From Azolla pinnata (taxonomy: Eukaryota; Streptophyta; Polypodiopsida; Salviniales; Salviniaceae), in assembly GCA_037176905.1 (NCBI GenBank), contig JBBBWG010005380.1, positions 1-28,046 of the forward strand: a stretch of 28,046 bases of DNA. The letters run 5' to 3'. Positions 8,975 through 20,300 of the stretch are shown here, piece after piece. A program made the position numbers and the translations under genes. Under the pieces are notes generated by a model, which saw only the letters and a program-made list of their open reading frames with translations, was not told where the DNA came from and ran no database searches. How positions within the stretch are numbered: the first letter of the stretch is position 1; every line of letters begins with the position of its first letter.

Positions 8975-11870
8975 TCACATGCTGTCCGTTTCATTCAAGT
9001 TTACTCTGTCTTCTGAATGTATGTGAAGTTTCCACGAGCTTTCACTGATTTCGCTTGATATGGTATGCCCTTTCAGCTTGTTGGCTAGATCTCCGTTCTT
9101 ATGAAGCTGCATAAACATACATGCCCACAGAAAAACTTTTAATGAAGTAGCTACCACTAAGTGAATATAAAAAAATATCTGAAATTCACATGCTTAAACA
9201 ATGAAGAAAACGCCATTTAAACATTTACATATATGTAGAGGAAAACTTAGTACCTGATTCACCGAAGTGAGTAGATTCAATGGGAATCTCCGAGTGGATT
9301 CTTGCCTATATTCTTCCCAAGCATTCAGTACACTTTGAGCTTCTTCACATGGACCCTGGTAGAGAGAAGAAACCAGTGAACAAATATGGATAGATAGATA
9401 AATAGATAAAAATTTCTGTGCTACTATTAATTTCAATGAAATCGAATATTTACACAGGGGAAGAAGAAGAACAGAAAAATACATACTTCTTGCAGCAAGT
9501 GTGAAGCTGAACAAACCATCAACCCACTATCTACAATCATCTTTACTGTTCCTGCAAAACCATTTCATAATCATGGGGAGTTTTCTTAGCAGTACTTCAA
9601 TGAATGAGAGGAAAAAAGAAATAATCACATAAACAATCCATACTGTACCTAGCAAAGAAGACCGCAACTTTGCATCATTCTCACAGAGTTTAACCATGCT
9701 TTGAACAAATTCCTCCCGCTCGTTCTCTGTCATAGTAAATATTCGCCCATCTACAGGATTGCTAGCATCATTTATTGTCTAAAAGCATAAAATGAAAGAC
9801 CAATCCTACCATTAGTTATTATATTTTACGATGATAACCACTTACCTTTCTCCACGAAATCCAGGAAACCCTTTATGTATAATAAGCCAGAGGAAAACAT
9901 AGATCACAAAATAAGTTTGTTTGCATGAGATAATGCAAGCTCAGAATTATGCCTTATACCTATCTCTACCTTATGTTTCAAGCAGACATTAATAACAAAA
10001 AGGAGAAAACACACTTCCGTAACATAAATAGGTGCATGCTAATATACTGTGAAACATGCGTATATAGATATATATACATGCATCCACAAGCAAAAGTAAA
10101 CATACAAAGTTGGCAGTGAGATAAAACACATTATACACCCAGAAACCAGGATACTTACAGTATAATACACATGCATATGCCCACATACAGCATAATACAC
10201 ATACAAAAAGTATATAGACATCCATACAAATTGATTAACAGCACATATACATACACTCACTCAAATAACACATATGTATATGTACATATACATGTATTTA
10301 TATAATCAAGGTGCTATGCGCTCCCTTATCAACTCTTTGTGGGTATACACTGTACAGCTATACAAATAAGAGACAATAATCTCATTATGGAAGTAAACAG
10401 AGAAGAGAAGGGTCGTAAGTGTACCTTGAGATATTTTGCCTCAGTAAGCCACTGAGTCATATGCTTCATAATCCGAACCTGTTGATTCTTGTGTCTTAGT
10501 TTCATCTTCTTTGCCGACTCTTTCAACTTCTTTGGCATTTTCTTTGCTGGTACTGTGTGGGAAGAAGAAGAAGAAGATGTTGAAGAAGGAAGAGTGATGG
10601 TATTTCTCTCCACTATCCTTCTTGCAAGATCTTTCCATCTTCCCCTAGCCATTGCAATCCTCTTCTTAGAGAAAGAAACATCTCCCTTCTTCAGGGTCTC
10701 CTTATTCTCATCAAGATTCACATGTTCACCAGCGTTCTTCCCAGTTCCCCTTTTGTTACTGTCCGATTCATCATCCACCACGGGGTTATGGTCCCCCGCT
10801 GTGCTCAGCTCATTGTCCACTGTAGACTTCAGGTTTCCTGCAATGAGTGACTCATCATCTATTGAAGATTTCAGGTTTCTTCCAGTGACTGATTCATCAT
10901 CTATTGCAGAATTTGGGTTTCCGGCGACAACAGATTCATCATCTACTGTAGATTTCGGGATTTCTGCAGTACACGTTGCATCACTGCCTGCAACGCCGGG
11001 ATCCCCTGCTTCTCTCTTCCGTTTTCGATAACTAGGGCTTCCTCTAACACAGTTAGAGTTCCGAGCTGCTTCTCTCCTCCGTTTTCTGGAATCAAGATTC
11101 CCTTTAGCCGAGTTAGGTTTTTCTCCAGTGGATTTGGAGTTACCTCCTGCAGATTTTTGGTTGTCTCCTGCAGATATTGGGTGTTCTCCGGCTGAGCTCG
11201 GATCTCGTGCTGTTCCTCTCCTTCTATTGGCGGAGAGAGGCCTTCTCCGTGCAGCAGACTTAGAGATGTCTCCTGAAGATTTAGGGTTCTCTCCTGCAGG
11301 TATGGGGTTCTCTCCTGCGGACGTGGGGTTCTCTCCTGCGGACGTGGGGATCTCACCTGCAGATGCGGGGATCTCTCCTGCAGATGTGGGGATCTCTCCT
11401 GCAGATGTGGGGATCTCTCCTGCAGATGTAGCGATCTCCCCTGCAGATGTAGGGATCTCTCCTGTAGCTGTAGGGATCTCTCCTGCAGATACGGGATTGT
11501 CTCGAGCAAATTTCGAATTTCCTGCATCTGAGGTAGGGTTTCCCGTCGCCCCTCTCTTGGGATTGGCGGAATCAAGTTTCTTCCTGGAAGGGGCAGGGCT
11601 TCCGATCCGCGCTGTTCTCTTCTTCGGAGGATTAGGGTTCCCGTCTCCAGGCTCGGGATCCAGCGGTGTACGCGCTTGCCTCTTCCTCTTCTTGGCGGAT
11701 CTCGGCTGGTCGTCGGCTTCAGCATCTGCAACCTCCTCGGAAGGCTGCGGTTCTGAGGCGTCGCCGTGTTCTTTGCCGTGGGCAGAGCTTGAGGCCGGAG
11801 CTATGGCGGCGGCGGCGGCAGCGGCGGCGGCTTCTTCTTCTTCAACCTTCGTCTGCCGTCTGGTTTTCAT
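8975..11870 (-). CDS. Unrecognised repeat-rich, probably nuclear protein (5 exons, 624 aa)
   Basis: I do not recognise the family. Coding exons on the minus strand: 11870-10425, 9778-9649, 9551-9487, 9355-9254, 9106-8975. All introns are GT-AG, the phases join without a break, and the sum is 1875 nt (624 aa plus TGA). Residues 1-60 hold an acidic stretch and a poly-Ala run; KKRKR (60-64) and RKRRR (262-266) look like nuclear localisation signals. Residues about 128-203 are 7-residue SAGEIPT-type repeats and about 307-368 are degenerate 16-residue repeats with a VDDES core. Residues 440-482 are Lys-rich and probably helical. The last 142 residues, from four small exons, are of normal complexity and helix-rich (for example MTENEREEFVQSMVKLCEND), and are the likely folded domain. 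A nuclear or chromatin role is inferred from composition only. The upstream region is an unusual triplicated telo-box module. Confidence 0.75.
9779..10424 (-). other. First intron of the repeat-rich gene (646 bp)
   Basis: The intron has donor AAG|GTACAC and acceptor TTTTAG. It holds an ACA/TATA-rich low-complexity tract at about 10020-10300. A GGT...AAAG segment at 9843-9867, flanked by AG and GTAAG, would read GFLDFVEK. It is 25 nt long and would break the frame of the next exon, so I left it out. Confidence 0.65.
10767..10952 (-). repeat. ~48-bp coding minisatellite (16-aa VDDES repeats)
   Basis: Four to five degenerate units of about 16 codons, each containing V/I-D-D-E-S followed by AGN and K-S or N-S. 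The unit length is a multiple of three, which keeps several frames open at once and explains the long spurious frames on both strands here. Confidence 0.75.
11262..11489 (-). repeat. 21-bp coding minisatellite (SAGEIPT repeats)
   Basis: About ten near-identical 21-bp units (on the + strand, TCTCCTGCAGATGTGGGGATC-like) encode SAGEIPT heptads, fading into SAGENPT, SSGDISK and later SAGDNQK variants. The central units are the most alike, indicating recent expansion or homogenisation from the middle. Confidence 0.9.
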
Positions 11871-12304
11871 GGTCCTTGCACCAAAGAGAAAAAAACAGAA
11901 GAAAGAGAGAGTGCAAAGAGAGAAGCTTAGAGAGGAGGTTTAGGGTTTAGTGTTTAGGGGTTTAGGGTTTAGGGTTTAGGGGTTTAGGGTTTAGGGTCCT
12001 TGCACCAAAGAGAAAAAACAGAAGAAAGAGAGACTGCAAAGAGAGAAGCTTAGAGAGGAGGTTTAGGGTTTAGTGTTTAGGGTTTTAGGGGTTTAGGGTT
12101 TAGGGTTTAGGGTTTAGGGGTTTAGGGTTTAGGGTTTAGGGGTTTAGGGTCCTTGCACCAAAGAGAAAAAACAGAAGAAAGAGAGACTGCAAAGCGAGAA
12201 GCTTAGAGAGGAGGTTTAGGGTTTAGTGTTTAGGGTTTTAGGGGTTTAGGGTTTAGGGGTTTAGGGGTTTAGGGTTTAGGGTTTAGGGTTTAGGGGTTTA
12301 GGGG
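11871..12304 (-). promoter_or_regulatory. Triplicated leader plus telo-box (TTTAGGG) promoter module
   Basis: Three tandem copies start at 11871, 11995 and 12148. Each has a conserved ~70-bp segment (GGTCCTTGCACCAAAGAG through AAGCTTAGAGAGGAGG on the + strand), which is a pyrimidine-rich tract on the coding strand. It is followed by a run of TTTAGGG, TTTAGGGG and TTTTAGGG telomere-like units, read as AAACCCTAA on the coding strand. Copy 1 directly abuts the ATG at 11870. Copy lengths differ (124 and 153 bp) mainly in the telomeric part. Telo-boxes next to pyrimidine tracts are known in plant promoters and leaders of translation and growth genes and are bound by Telobox/TRB-type proteins; regulation here is inferred. 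Confidence 0.75.
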
Positions 12305-13981
12305 TCGAGGAATTAGGGTTTCGGGTTTAGGGTTTAGATGTCCATGGAATTGATCGATGCTCATTCGAAGCACTTTGTCGAGGGCTTTCTATTGATACGT
12401 TACACGGCGAGTTTTTTCGCAAGAACAGAGACACAGAAAGAGAACAGGGAACTGTACAACGATCCGTCCTATATGTATGCACCGATCGTTTGTCTCACTA
12501 CCGATTCTTGTGCATGATCATCGCCTTGCATTCATGTAACAGTCATGCGTCAATTAATGGGATGCGTTGAGCTGGGAGTCTTTCACTATCAGTGATTCGA
12601 GGATAATTTAATGGCTAAGCCTAAAGACTCTTGTAAAACAGAAATCACTATGGTCCAGAACATCGGTCCCTCAACGAACAAGGATGTAGTATCGACTGTG
12701 ACTACAAGGTAAAGAGCATTTGTAAGTTCACTCAGTCAAACTTCTTCTATTCAGGTGATCGTTGCAATTGACAATTCAAAGTTTGTCCAAATGGATGCGA
12801 AGAGAAATTTCCCTTTTCTTATTGTCATCACCGAGGATATCTAGATGATGCAACTAGATCATCCTTGTCAAGAAAGGGCATATGGCGCTGCGACTCAAAG
12901 ACGTCAATTTACAAGTTGAAGAACAAGCACCGTAACTGTGATATCATAAGTTTAATAACTTTTATCAATTACATGAAAAGTTTCAAGAAAATGTTCCTTT
13001 ATCATAATGCACTACTCAAGAGCTTAACTCATACCATATACCAATGGCAAAGTCTAGCTACCTTAACTAACTACTTTTTACTACCTTCTCCATGAAGAAT
13101 CTTAGACTAACCCAATGCATTCTCAGGATGAAACTCAATCGTGTTTGGCCAAATGGGCGCCATTTTGTCTGTAATCAAATTCAGTCCCCGATTGAATGAA
13201 AGGATTGCCTTTGTCGACAACACGGTCGATTTCCACAGGAAACTATCAAGAGTTGGATTGTGTGAAAGCATCGCTCTACGTGTCTCTGAATTTGGGTGCC
13301 TCGAGAATCACTATGGAAGAAGAGGATCAAACTGACCTTAGAGATTTCGTTTACTCCAACAATCATATTTATCTCTCTGCATCTTATACCTGCAACAAAG
13401 ATGTTTGACTCAGTTGAGCCTCGCAAACAGAATGCTCATCACGTCACCAAGGGTCATGATCAGAATACAAGGGAAGGAAGGCCCAACACATTTCAATCTG
13501 ACACATTCTCTTCCTTTAAATGATTAGAATACAAGAGTAAGAAATGGCACCAACAGAACAGCAAGAATATATATATCAATCACCACATTGGCCGTTACCA
13601 ATGAATTACCTTTCAAAGCATCATGTATAATGTGGAACATCATCTCTTGTAGCAATCAATGAATGATTCTGTGCTGTCCCAATCACAATCAAAATCGAAC
13701 CTACATTTCACAAAATGTAAATGTCAGGAATGCGGGACTTCAATTATTGCTGGCCTGCAAAAACTATCATCTTTAACGACTCTTCTGCTTTACATCTGAA
13801 ACTGAGCTCCAATATGTCATAGTGAGTGGATCCAAAAAAATAACTCCGCTCTAAATTGTGTTCTGTACGTACTTCTGGGCTGACTTCAGCATATATCATC
13901 TCGCTCAACTGATTCAATTGCGCAGATGTAACAGTAGTAACCAACAAGCTACAAAGCATCCGCTTATCTTGTTTCTCTTTC
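12305..13981. other. Intergenic stretch, including importin-9 3' flank
   Basis: Two more TTTAGGG units trail off near 12313-12337. Beyond that I recognise no gene. Open frames at 12865-13095, 13141-13335 and 13181-13426 are short and conflict between strands. The stretch below 13982 is the 3' untranslated region of importin-9; the minus-strand open frame at 13744-13998 there is not in the importin frame. Confidence 0.55.
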
Positions 13982-16900
13982 TTAGAGCTGATTGCCATTT
14001 ATCCACAATTCAAAAGATTCCCTTTGTACAGATGCTAACTCTTTCTGCACAATGCAGTGTATCACTTTGAATGATGTAAAGAGCCAGAACATGCACCCCC
14101 CAAAAAACTAAATATGGAAATACTTAATACCTACCTAACCTCTTTATTCAAGATCTGATGTTGAATGGGGGTTCAAACCAGATTTTATCGCATCAACACA
14201 TTATGCACTATGGTCTTCTCCTTATCAGATAAACCCTACAGCATTGAACCATATAATGGAATCAGGGATAAATTTAGAATAATACAATTTGCATGCTCAA
14301 AAGCGATGAGCTAACCTGACATAGCAGATTAAAATAATGACTATCATCGGCAGCTAGTTGCTTTAGAAACTCAGACAAATAGGAAACAAGGTCCAGCTGT
14401 GCAAAATTAAGAAAGAAAATTAACCTCCCAAAGTATGTTGAGATCATTAGAAAAAGCTTCTTTTATTCCATGTTCCATATATTTACCTGATTGATAGGAT
14501 CTGTCTGAGCACATGGATCATCCTGATAATCTCCTTTTTCAACCTTCACAAATAGTCACTATGTTAGGTAGTTTATAGATAGTAACAAATCAATTCTTGA
14601 TGCATACACATCCAATGAACTAAAAACCTTTCTATATTTCTAGCACAATGAAGGAGAAACCCTAAGTTTTCTCTACTCCACCACCCCTAAGTTTTCATTA
14701 CTTTTCCAAAGATGTTCGAAAGACAAATTCGTAAATTGATTCAACGCCTTTTGAGATTTAACAAAGGGGAAACAATGAAACATTAGGGCCCTTTGAAGGC
14801 ATTTAAGAAAAACTCAAGAGGGGCAAGTGTGAACATTTTCCTCTACGTTGTATGTCTGGGGGGGAACAATGTAATACACGTGCATGCACCTCATCATTCA
14901 GAAAATGCTTCATATCTTCAAGGGGCTTGAAGACAGATTTTCCATTAGTTTTGCCACTGATAATCCCTCCTAGATCCTCATGGGTCACATCTTCATCAAT
15001 GTCATCATCTTCCTCTCCATCGTCATCAATCTCTTCCCAATCGTCATCCTGTCCAACATTACACTTGGATATAATCATAATAACATCGTTCAGATTTTGG
15101 ATGCCAAATTGATAGAAGATCCATAGATGGAACCTCATTCACGCCTGCAGATGCTTGTTCTTCCATCTCTGTTAAAACATGCACTAATAAAGATAGAATC
15201 TGCATGCAAAGTATCACAACGTAAGTTTTTTTAAACAGCAATCTCTAAGTTTCTCAGTCGCATAAAAAACTTACCTTAACAGGAAGGGACACAGAAGTCC
15301 ACTGTTCAGTCATTCCTTTCGCCCGTGATCGTGTGATAATCCCACCAGCCGCTGGCTGAAAGCAGATAACTTGCTCACAACTTTTTAACAGTAAATGCAT
15401 CAGTAATTTCATTGATTATGCTTCTTTCTTGCCTGGATAAGCTGGCCCTGCACATAAATCTGGTTAAGTTCAGGGTGCTTTGCTGCTAGAATTAAAGCAA
15501 GGGCAGTAGTGGTGACTTTAATCTGATAGGCTCCCTGCATTTCTCCTGAATAAAAGGTCAGATTAGTAACACGACCATACGATTCAAATAGATGATCCAG
15601 ATATTTACTCACCTTGTTGCTTGGTCCATTCAGACATAATGTAGAACAGAGAGTTAGGATAATCCCTCGCAGGTGTGGAGATAAGTAAGTTGATGAGTTG
15701 GCTGACGTCTGGTACACTCATGTGTATCTATAAATATGTCAACCTAACCAAATTACTGTACATCAAACGAAATCACCTACGAGTACTACAGAATTGGTAT
15801 TTCTCGTACCAATCGAGCAAAGATGAGAATCAAAGAATTTTTAAGACCCATTATTTCAGAAGTCTCCATGCGGCGTACAAGGGCAGCTACTAAATCCTTC
15901 ATATGAGGGGCCATATGTGCTGGATATTTCTGAATCAGCTGTGTGATGAGCCGTTCTACAAATAGGGATGATGAACTATCTAAATTCGGATTTAAAAGCC
16001 TGCAAAAGATGTGACCCGCAATTGGGAATATTGACAGTAACGTACACGTACAATAAATATTCGAGATGTTACTATCAATAAATATTCAAGTACATGTAGT
16101 CGACTTATTTATTACCTAGCAGCAGCATCTAGCAGCATTCTCATAGTGCCACTAGAATCTCCACTCCAATTCAGAAGGGATTCGCCACCCTCTTGCACAA
16201 AAACTGCAAGAAACTCTGTACCATTCTGCAAGTTACAGAAGAACCAGTTCTAAGTGCTAATACACTAATCAACCTCTTTGGGAACAACCCAAATCTTTTG
16301 TCTTAACGCCTTACTTGCAGTTCACTATGATCATCACTCTTAAGAATGAGATTAATCAGTGGATAGAAGGCTACATTGTAAATGGCTTGAACAACTCCCA
16401 TATTTGACTTCTGCAAAACAGCTGAGTAATATAAGCTAGGGAGTGCTGATCAACCTACTGCCAGTAGTGATAGCAGATGATTCATACCTTCAAGATGATC
16501 ATCAAAAGATCAAGGGCCCCCGCCACCAAACCAGTTGGCTGATCTGCAGGCTGTAACTTACTAGCAATTTCAGATTACTTTTATCAACTTAAGATATGAA
16601 GAAACACTAATGCTTGGTAAAGCCTGAACTCAATGTAGAAAAATGCGTGTGCAAATGGAGAATCAGACTCACATTAGCCAGGACTGGGCCAACGAATGGG
16701 AGCACTCTTGATACCAGTGGTTCAACACATCCTGGTGTCTCTTTTAATGCCTGCAATAAACATGGACATTAGAAAAGATATTTAGACAGGAAACAATAAA
16801 TATGATGATATGTGTGTGTTATACCTCTAGAACCTCAACTGCATCCATGCTAACAAATGGATCAGAAATATACTGCCTCCATATGCTCAAAATAAGGGGC

Positions 16901-17369
16901 GAAAGTTTGGACTCCATCGCCCAAGATGTCTGTGCGTCTAGAAAACCATGATAAGATAAAAATCACAAGTACATAGCTTCAAAAATCGTAAGTACAATCA
17001 TAAAACAGAAATCATAATTTCAAAAATCTTTGTTATCACAAATATACCTGCTTTAATTGCTGCTTGCAAAGTTTCTAGTGCAAGATGCAGCGTCTCGTCT
17101 GATGCCTACATAAACAGCAAAATTGACATTTGATGGTAAACGAGATGCAAATGCAGAAATGTTTTGCTCCCTTTTCATGAAAGCCACATCTTTATTAGTA
17201 CTAGCATGCCTCTTTTCCAAAGGTCCCAAATGAAATCAACATTACCTCTTGCATGAAACTGCAGAGAGCAATTAAAACTGTTTCCATGTGTTCTCTTGGG
17301 ACCTGGACTTTCGACATTGGAAGCAATTCCAGAAGTGCACGGCATGCACTGATTTTTATTGGTCCAGGA
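13982..17369 (-). other. IPO9: Importin-9 exon map, exons 18-33
   Basis: Coding exons on the minus strand (5' end first): 17369-17246, 17105-17048, 16937-16825, 16750-16673, 16550-16488, 16410-16315, 16225-16116, 15999-15810, 15727-15613, 15545-15433, 15355-15275, 15199-15134, 15048-14890, 14543-14487, 14396-14316, 14044-13982 (TAA at 13984-13982). The intron after 15433 has a GC donor. The junction 15134/15048 (GAG|GTTCCATC to GGACAG) is the least certain, but it is the only choice I found that keeps the acidic stretch in frame. Confidence 0.85.
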
Positions 17370-20300
17370 CTGCAACAAGAAGCAATCATCAATATTTAGA
17401 AGAAAAATGTGACACAATAAGACAGCTTAGAGCTCCTTTTATTAAGTGCCAACCCTGCGAAAACAGCCTGAACTTCTTAATTTGACGCCCCATGATTACA
17501 ACGAAATAGAACGCCCTTTGTTTCAAATTTTATACTGTTACAATGCTCTCAGATCTTACATGTTAGGCCCCAGACCTCCAATGGCTGCATTAAGGAATTT
17601 CTCACACCTCTTTGTATCTATCTGAATTGTTAAATTTCAGGAATCAAAAGAATTATAATCCTGATAATAAATGGAAAACTTTATAATAGTGGGAATCCAC
17701 GCTTCACAGAAATTAACTCACAAGGGAAGAAAACTTTGAAGCTGCCCATAGTGCACGTCCATACAAAAATGGATGTTCCATTAGAGCTGCAAACACATTT
17801 TTTGTACAAGCAATCAGTCAAGCATCTTTATAAAGCTCCTTGATTCTAATCCCAGGCATTCAAAAATGCTCTGCACCTGAATTGAGGTCTTCTAGAAGAA
17901 TATTGTCCAAAAAACCCTCCACATTGAATATAGATGTGCAGCTGGTCTGTAAATATCATTCGAACAAGATGAACCAACAGCTATGTAGTTAATATACAGT
18001 CCTCACATAACCTAGCTGATCACATATTGGTGCTTTATGTTAGAATGCAGTCAGGCTTTATGTTACAGTAACATTTTATAAACATGCACTTCTTTCAAAC
18101 AGAAATATTTGCCAATAAATGGATGAAATATATCTAGAGATTTCATGTATCTGTGAGGAAAAGGTTTATAATGCATACAGAAAATAAGATTATATTCAAT
18201 TTTAGATCAGTCCATCAAATGGGTTATATCTAAGCACATTCCGATGAGCCAATGGCCCTCATTTCTACTCCTTGTGTAATTCAAGAGCAGGTAATGTATG
18301 GGACAGCATAACAGAGACTGAAACAACATTGAAATCTGTGATCCTTTAGATGTAATTATGCAACAATTATTCACAAAGCACGAGATATGAACTCCCACTA
18401 TCCTGCAACCTGTTTACAACTATGTAGCTAGACTCGGGTTTCCGGAGTATATGCCCTGACACTTATGAATGAAAGTATGAGTACTACACATTCTATGACA
18501 TATCTGCATTTTAGAAAACAAACCTCAATTATGGTTTCTGATATTGTACCAACAGCCAGAATTGCAGCTTCCCGAACCTGTAGACAGTGAAACAGTGATG
18601 ATGCATTGACAACAAATATTTATGAACTGGAGACGTTGAATGAAGATAATGAGTTTGATGCATACAAACCTTCCACCAATTTTCTTTCCCCATTGCTCTA
18701 TACTGTTTAGCTTCAGAAATCCTTCTTTCAATAGATTGTACAATAGCCTGAATGGCATCCATCCCATGAGTTGTCACCAGCTCCTCTAGAAGTAAGATAC
18801 CTACCAGGCAACAATATAACTTCAAACACCTAGCAAATGCTGAATTTAGCACACATCCTAGTTCATTTAAAAGAACCAAGCAGTACAAAACCAAACACGA
18901 GGATATATAATTATAGAGACATGAATATATCATTAATAAAAAATGATCCAAACAAATGGATAATTCCACATATGTACATTTTCTTGCCTAAGAAATAAGA
19001 ACAGAAAACAATGATTGAAGATTTACAGGTTTTGCACTTCATTATAACTAGGTTGATACAAGGAATGATTGCATGCTTCCTCAAGTTGATCTCCCTGCAC
19101 AATTTATCATTTCTAAGCACGGGATGCAATGCAAATCCTTTTCTGAAATTGACAGATAGAGGAGCTGATAATGATTGGACCTAAAAGCACCAATTCAATG
19201 GGGTCTCAAAGCTCCAATATAACAGAGGATTAAAGGATCATATCAATCATTGGACTAACCAAGATTCAATAAGAACCACAAATGATATGTAACCGGATCT
19301 TAGTACTCAATCAAATGAAGCCACCTATGAATAGTCCATAATAAAATTAAATAAACAAATGAACTGCTTCATTTTGCTGAAATGATTCTTGTTTCTTTGT
19401 CAAGATGCAAGATTATGGAACTGTTGAAATTTTCTCCGGTACAAGATGCAAAGAGTGCACCATGTATATGCATGTACAAGTCATATACAAATAAGTGCAA
19501 TGAGTAAGAGCTTACATAAGAATGCTTTTGTAAACTTGTCTAACTGAGAAAAAGTAATGTTCATGAATTCATAAAACTTGTGCTGCCATGTTAGAACACG
19601 TTTACAAACATGCAAGTTTCCGAATACATTATTTGATTTGTTTATCTTGTAAAAAATATTTCTAGTTTATACCTTGTGAGATTGGGAACAACTCCGTATA
19701 TTATACTCTTCTCAATATTAATAAAACCAGATAGACAGTGTATTCCTAAGACCAGATGAAATACTTTTAGTTTATACCCCAGGAGATATGATGATAGGAT
19801 GCAAAGAGAAATTTTACAGGAATTAAAAGAAATCCCAGAGAGCATAGGCATTTTCAATACTGAAGCCGCTAATGTGAGAACATAGTTCAACAAAAACGTG
19901 CATGTGTTATAAGAAATTTCCAAACCTTGCAAATGCAAGTGAAAATCTAGTAATATGAAACATTTTGGTAGTTATAATGGAGAATCTGTAGACTTTGAAG
20001 CTTTCAAAATGTAATATTTGCAATGAAATAAGAACTCATCTATATATTTATACTAGTACAAGTCTTACCAGACACTCTGCAACTGCAGATTACATCCTCC
20101 TCATCAGCAACAAACTCATTTGGGTCAGATGACCATGTTTCAACCTAAGCGATAAAACAATTGCATTTACATATGAAAGAGCTTGGATTCAAGTTCACTG
20201 AATTTGGTATGTACGCTTTGTAATAAATTTAAAAGCGTCTCTTAAGAAAATAATGCCTATACCTGTTCATTCGTCATTTGCATGAACCTTATAGAGTGGT

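Noticed and set aside
9843..9867. Small extra exon reading GFLDFVEK in the repeat-rich gene
   Set aside because: It has AG and GTAAG borders, but its 25 nt would shift the next exon into an immediate stop. Direct joining of 10425 to 9778 keeps the frame.
10489..11943. Long + strand frames (180 and 271 codons) and a 262-codon minus-strand frame over the repeat gene
   Set aside because: Repeat units are multiples of three, so several frames stay open. Only the frame starting at 11870 connects by good splice sites to normal-complexity downstream exons.
11941..12340. A true chromosome end
   Set aside because: The TTTAGGG array is short, interrupted and flanked on both sides by ordinary sequence and genes, so it is interstitial.
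13744..13998. 84-codon frame as the last importin-9 exon
   Set aside because: At first TSAQLNQLSEMI looked like the family end. But no acceptor gives the right phase, and exon 14044-13982 (KELASVQRESFELW) both fits the family and closes the total at a multiple of three.
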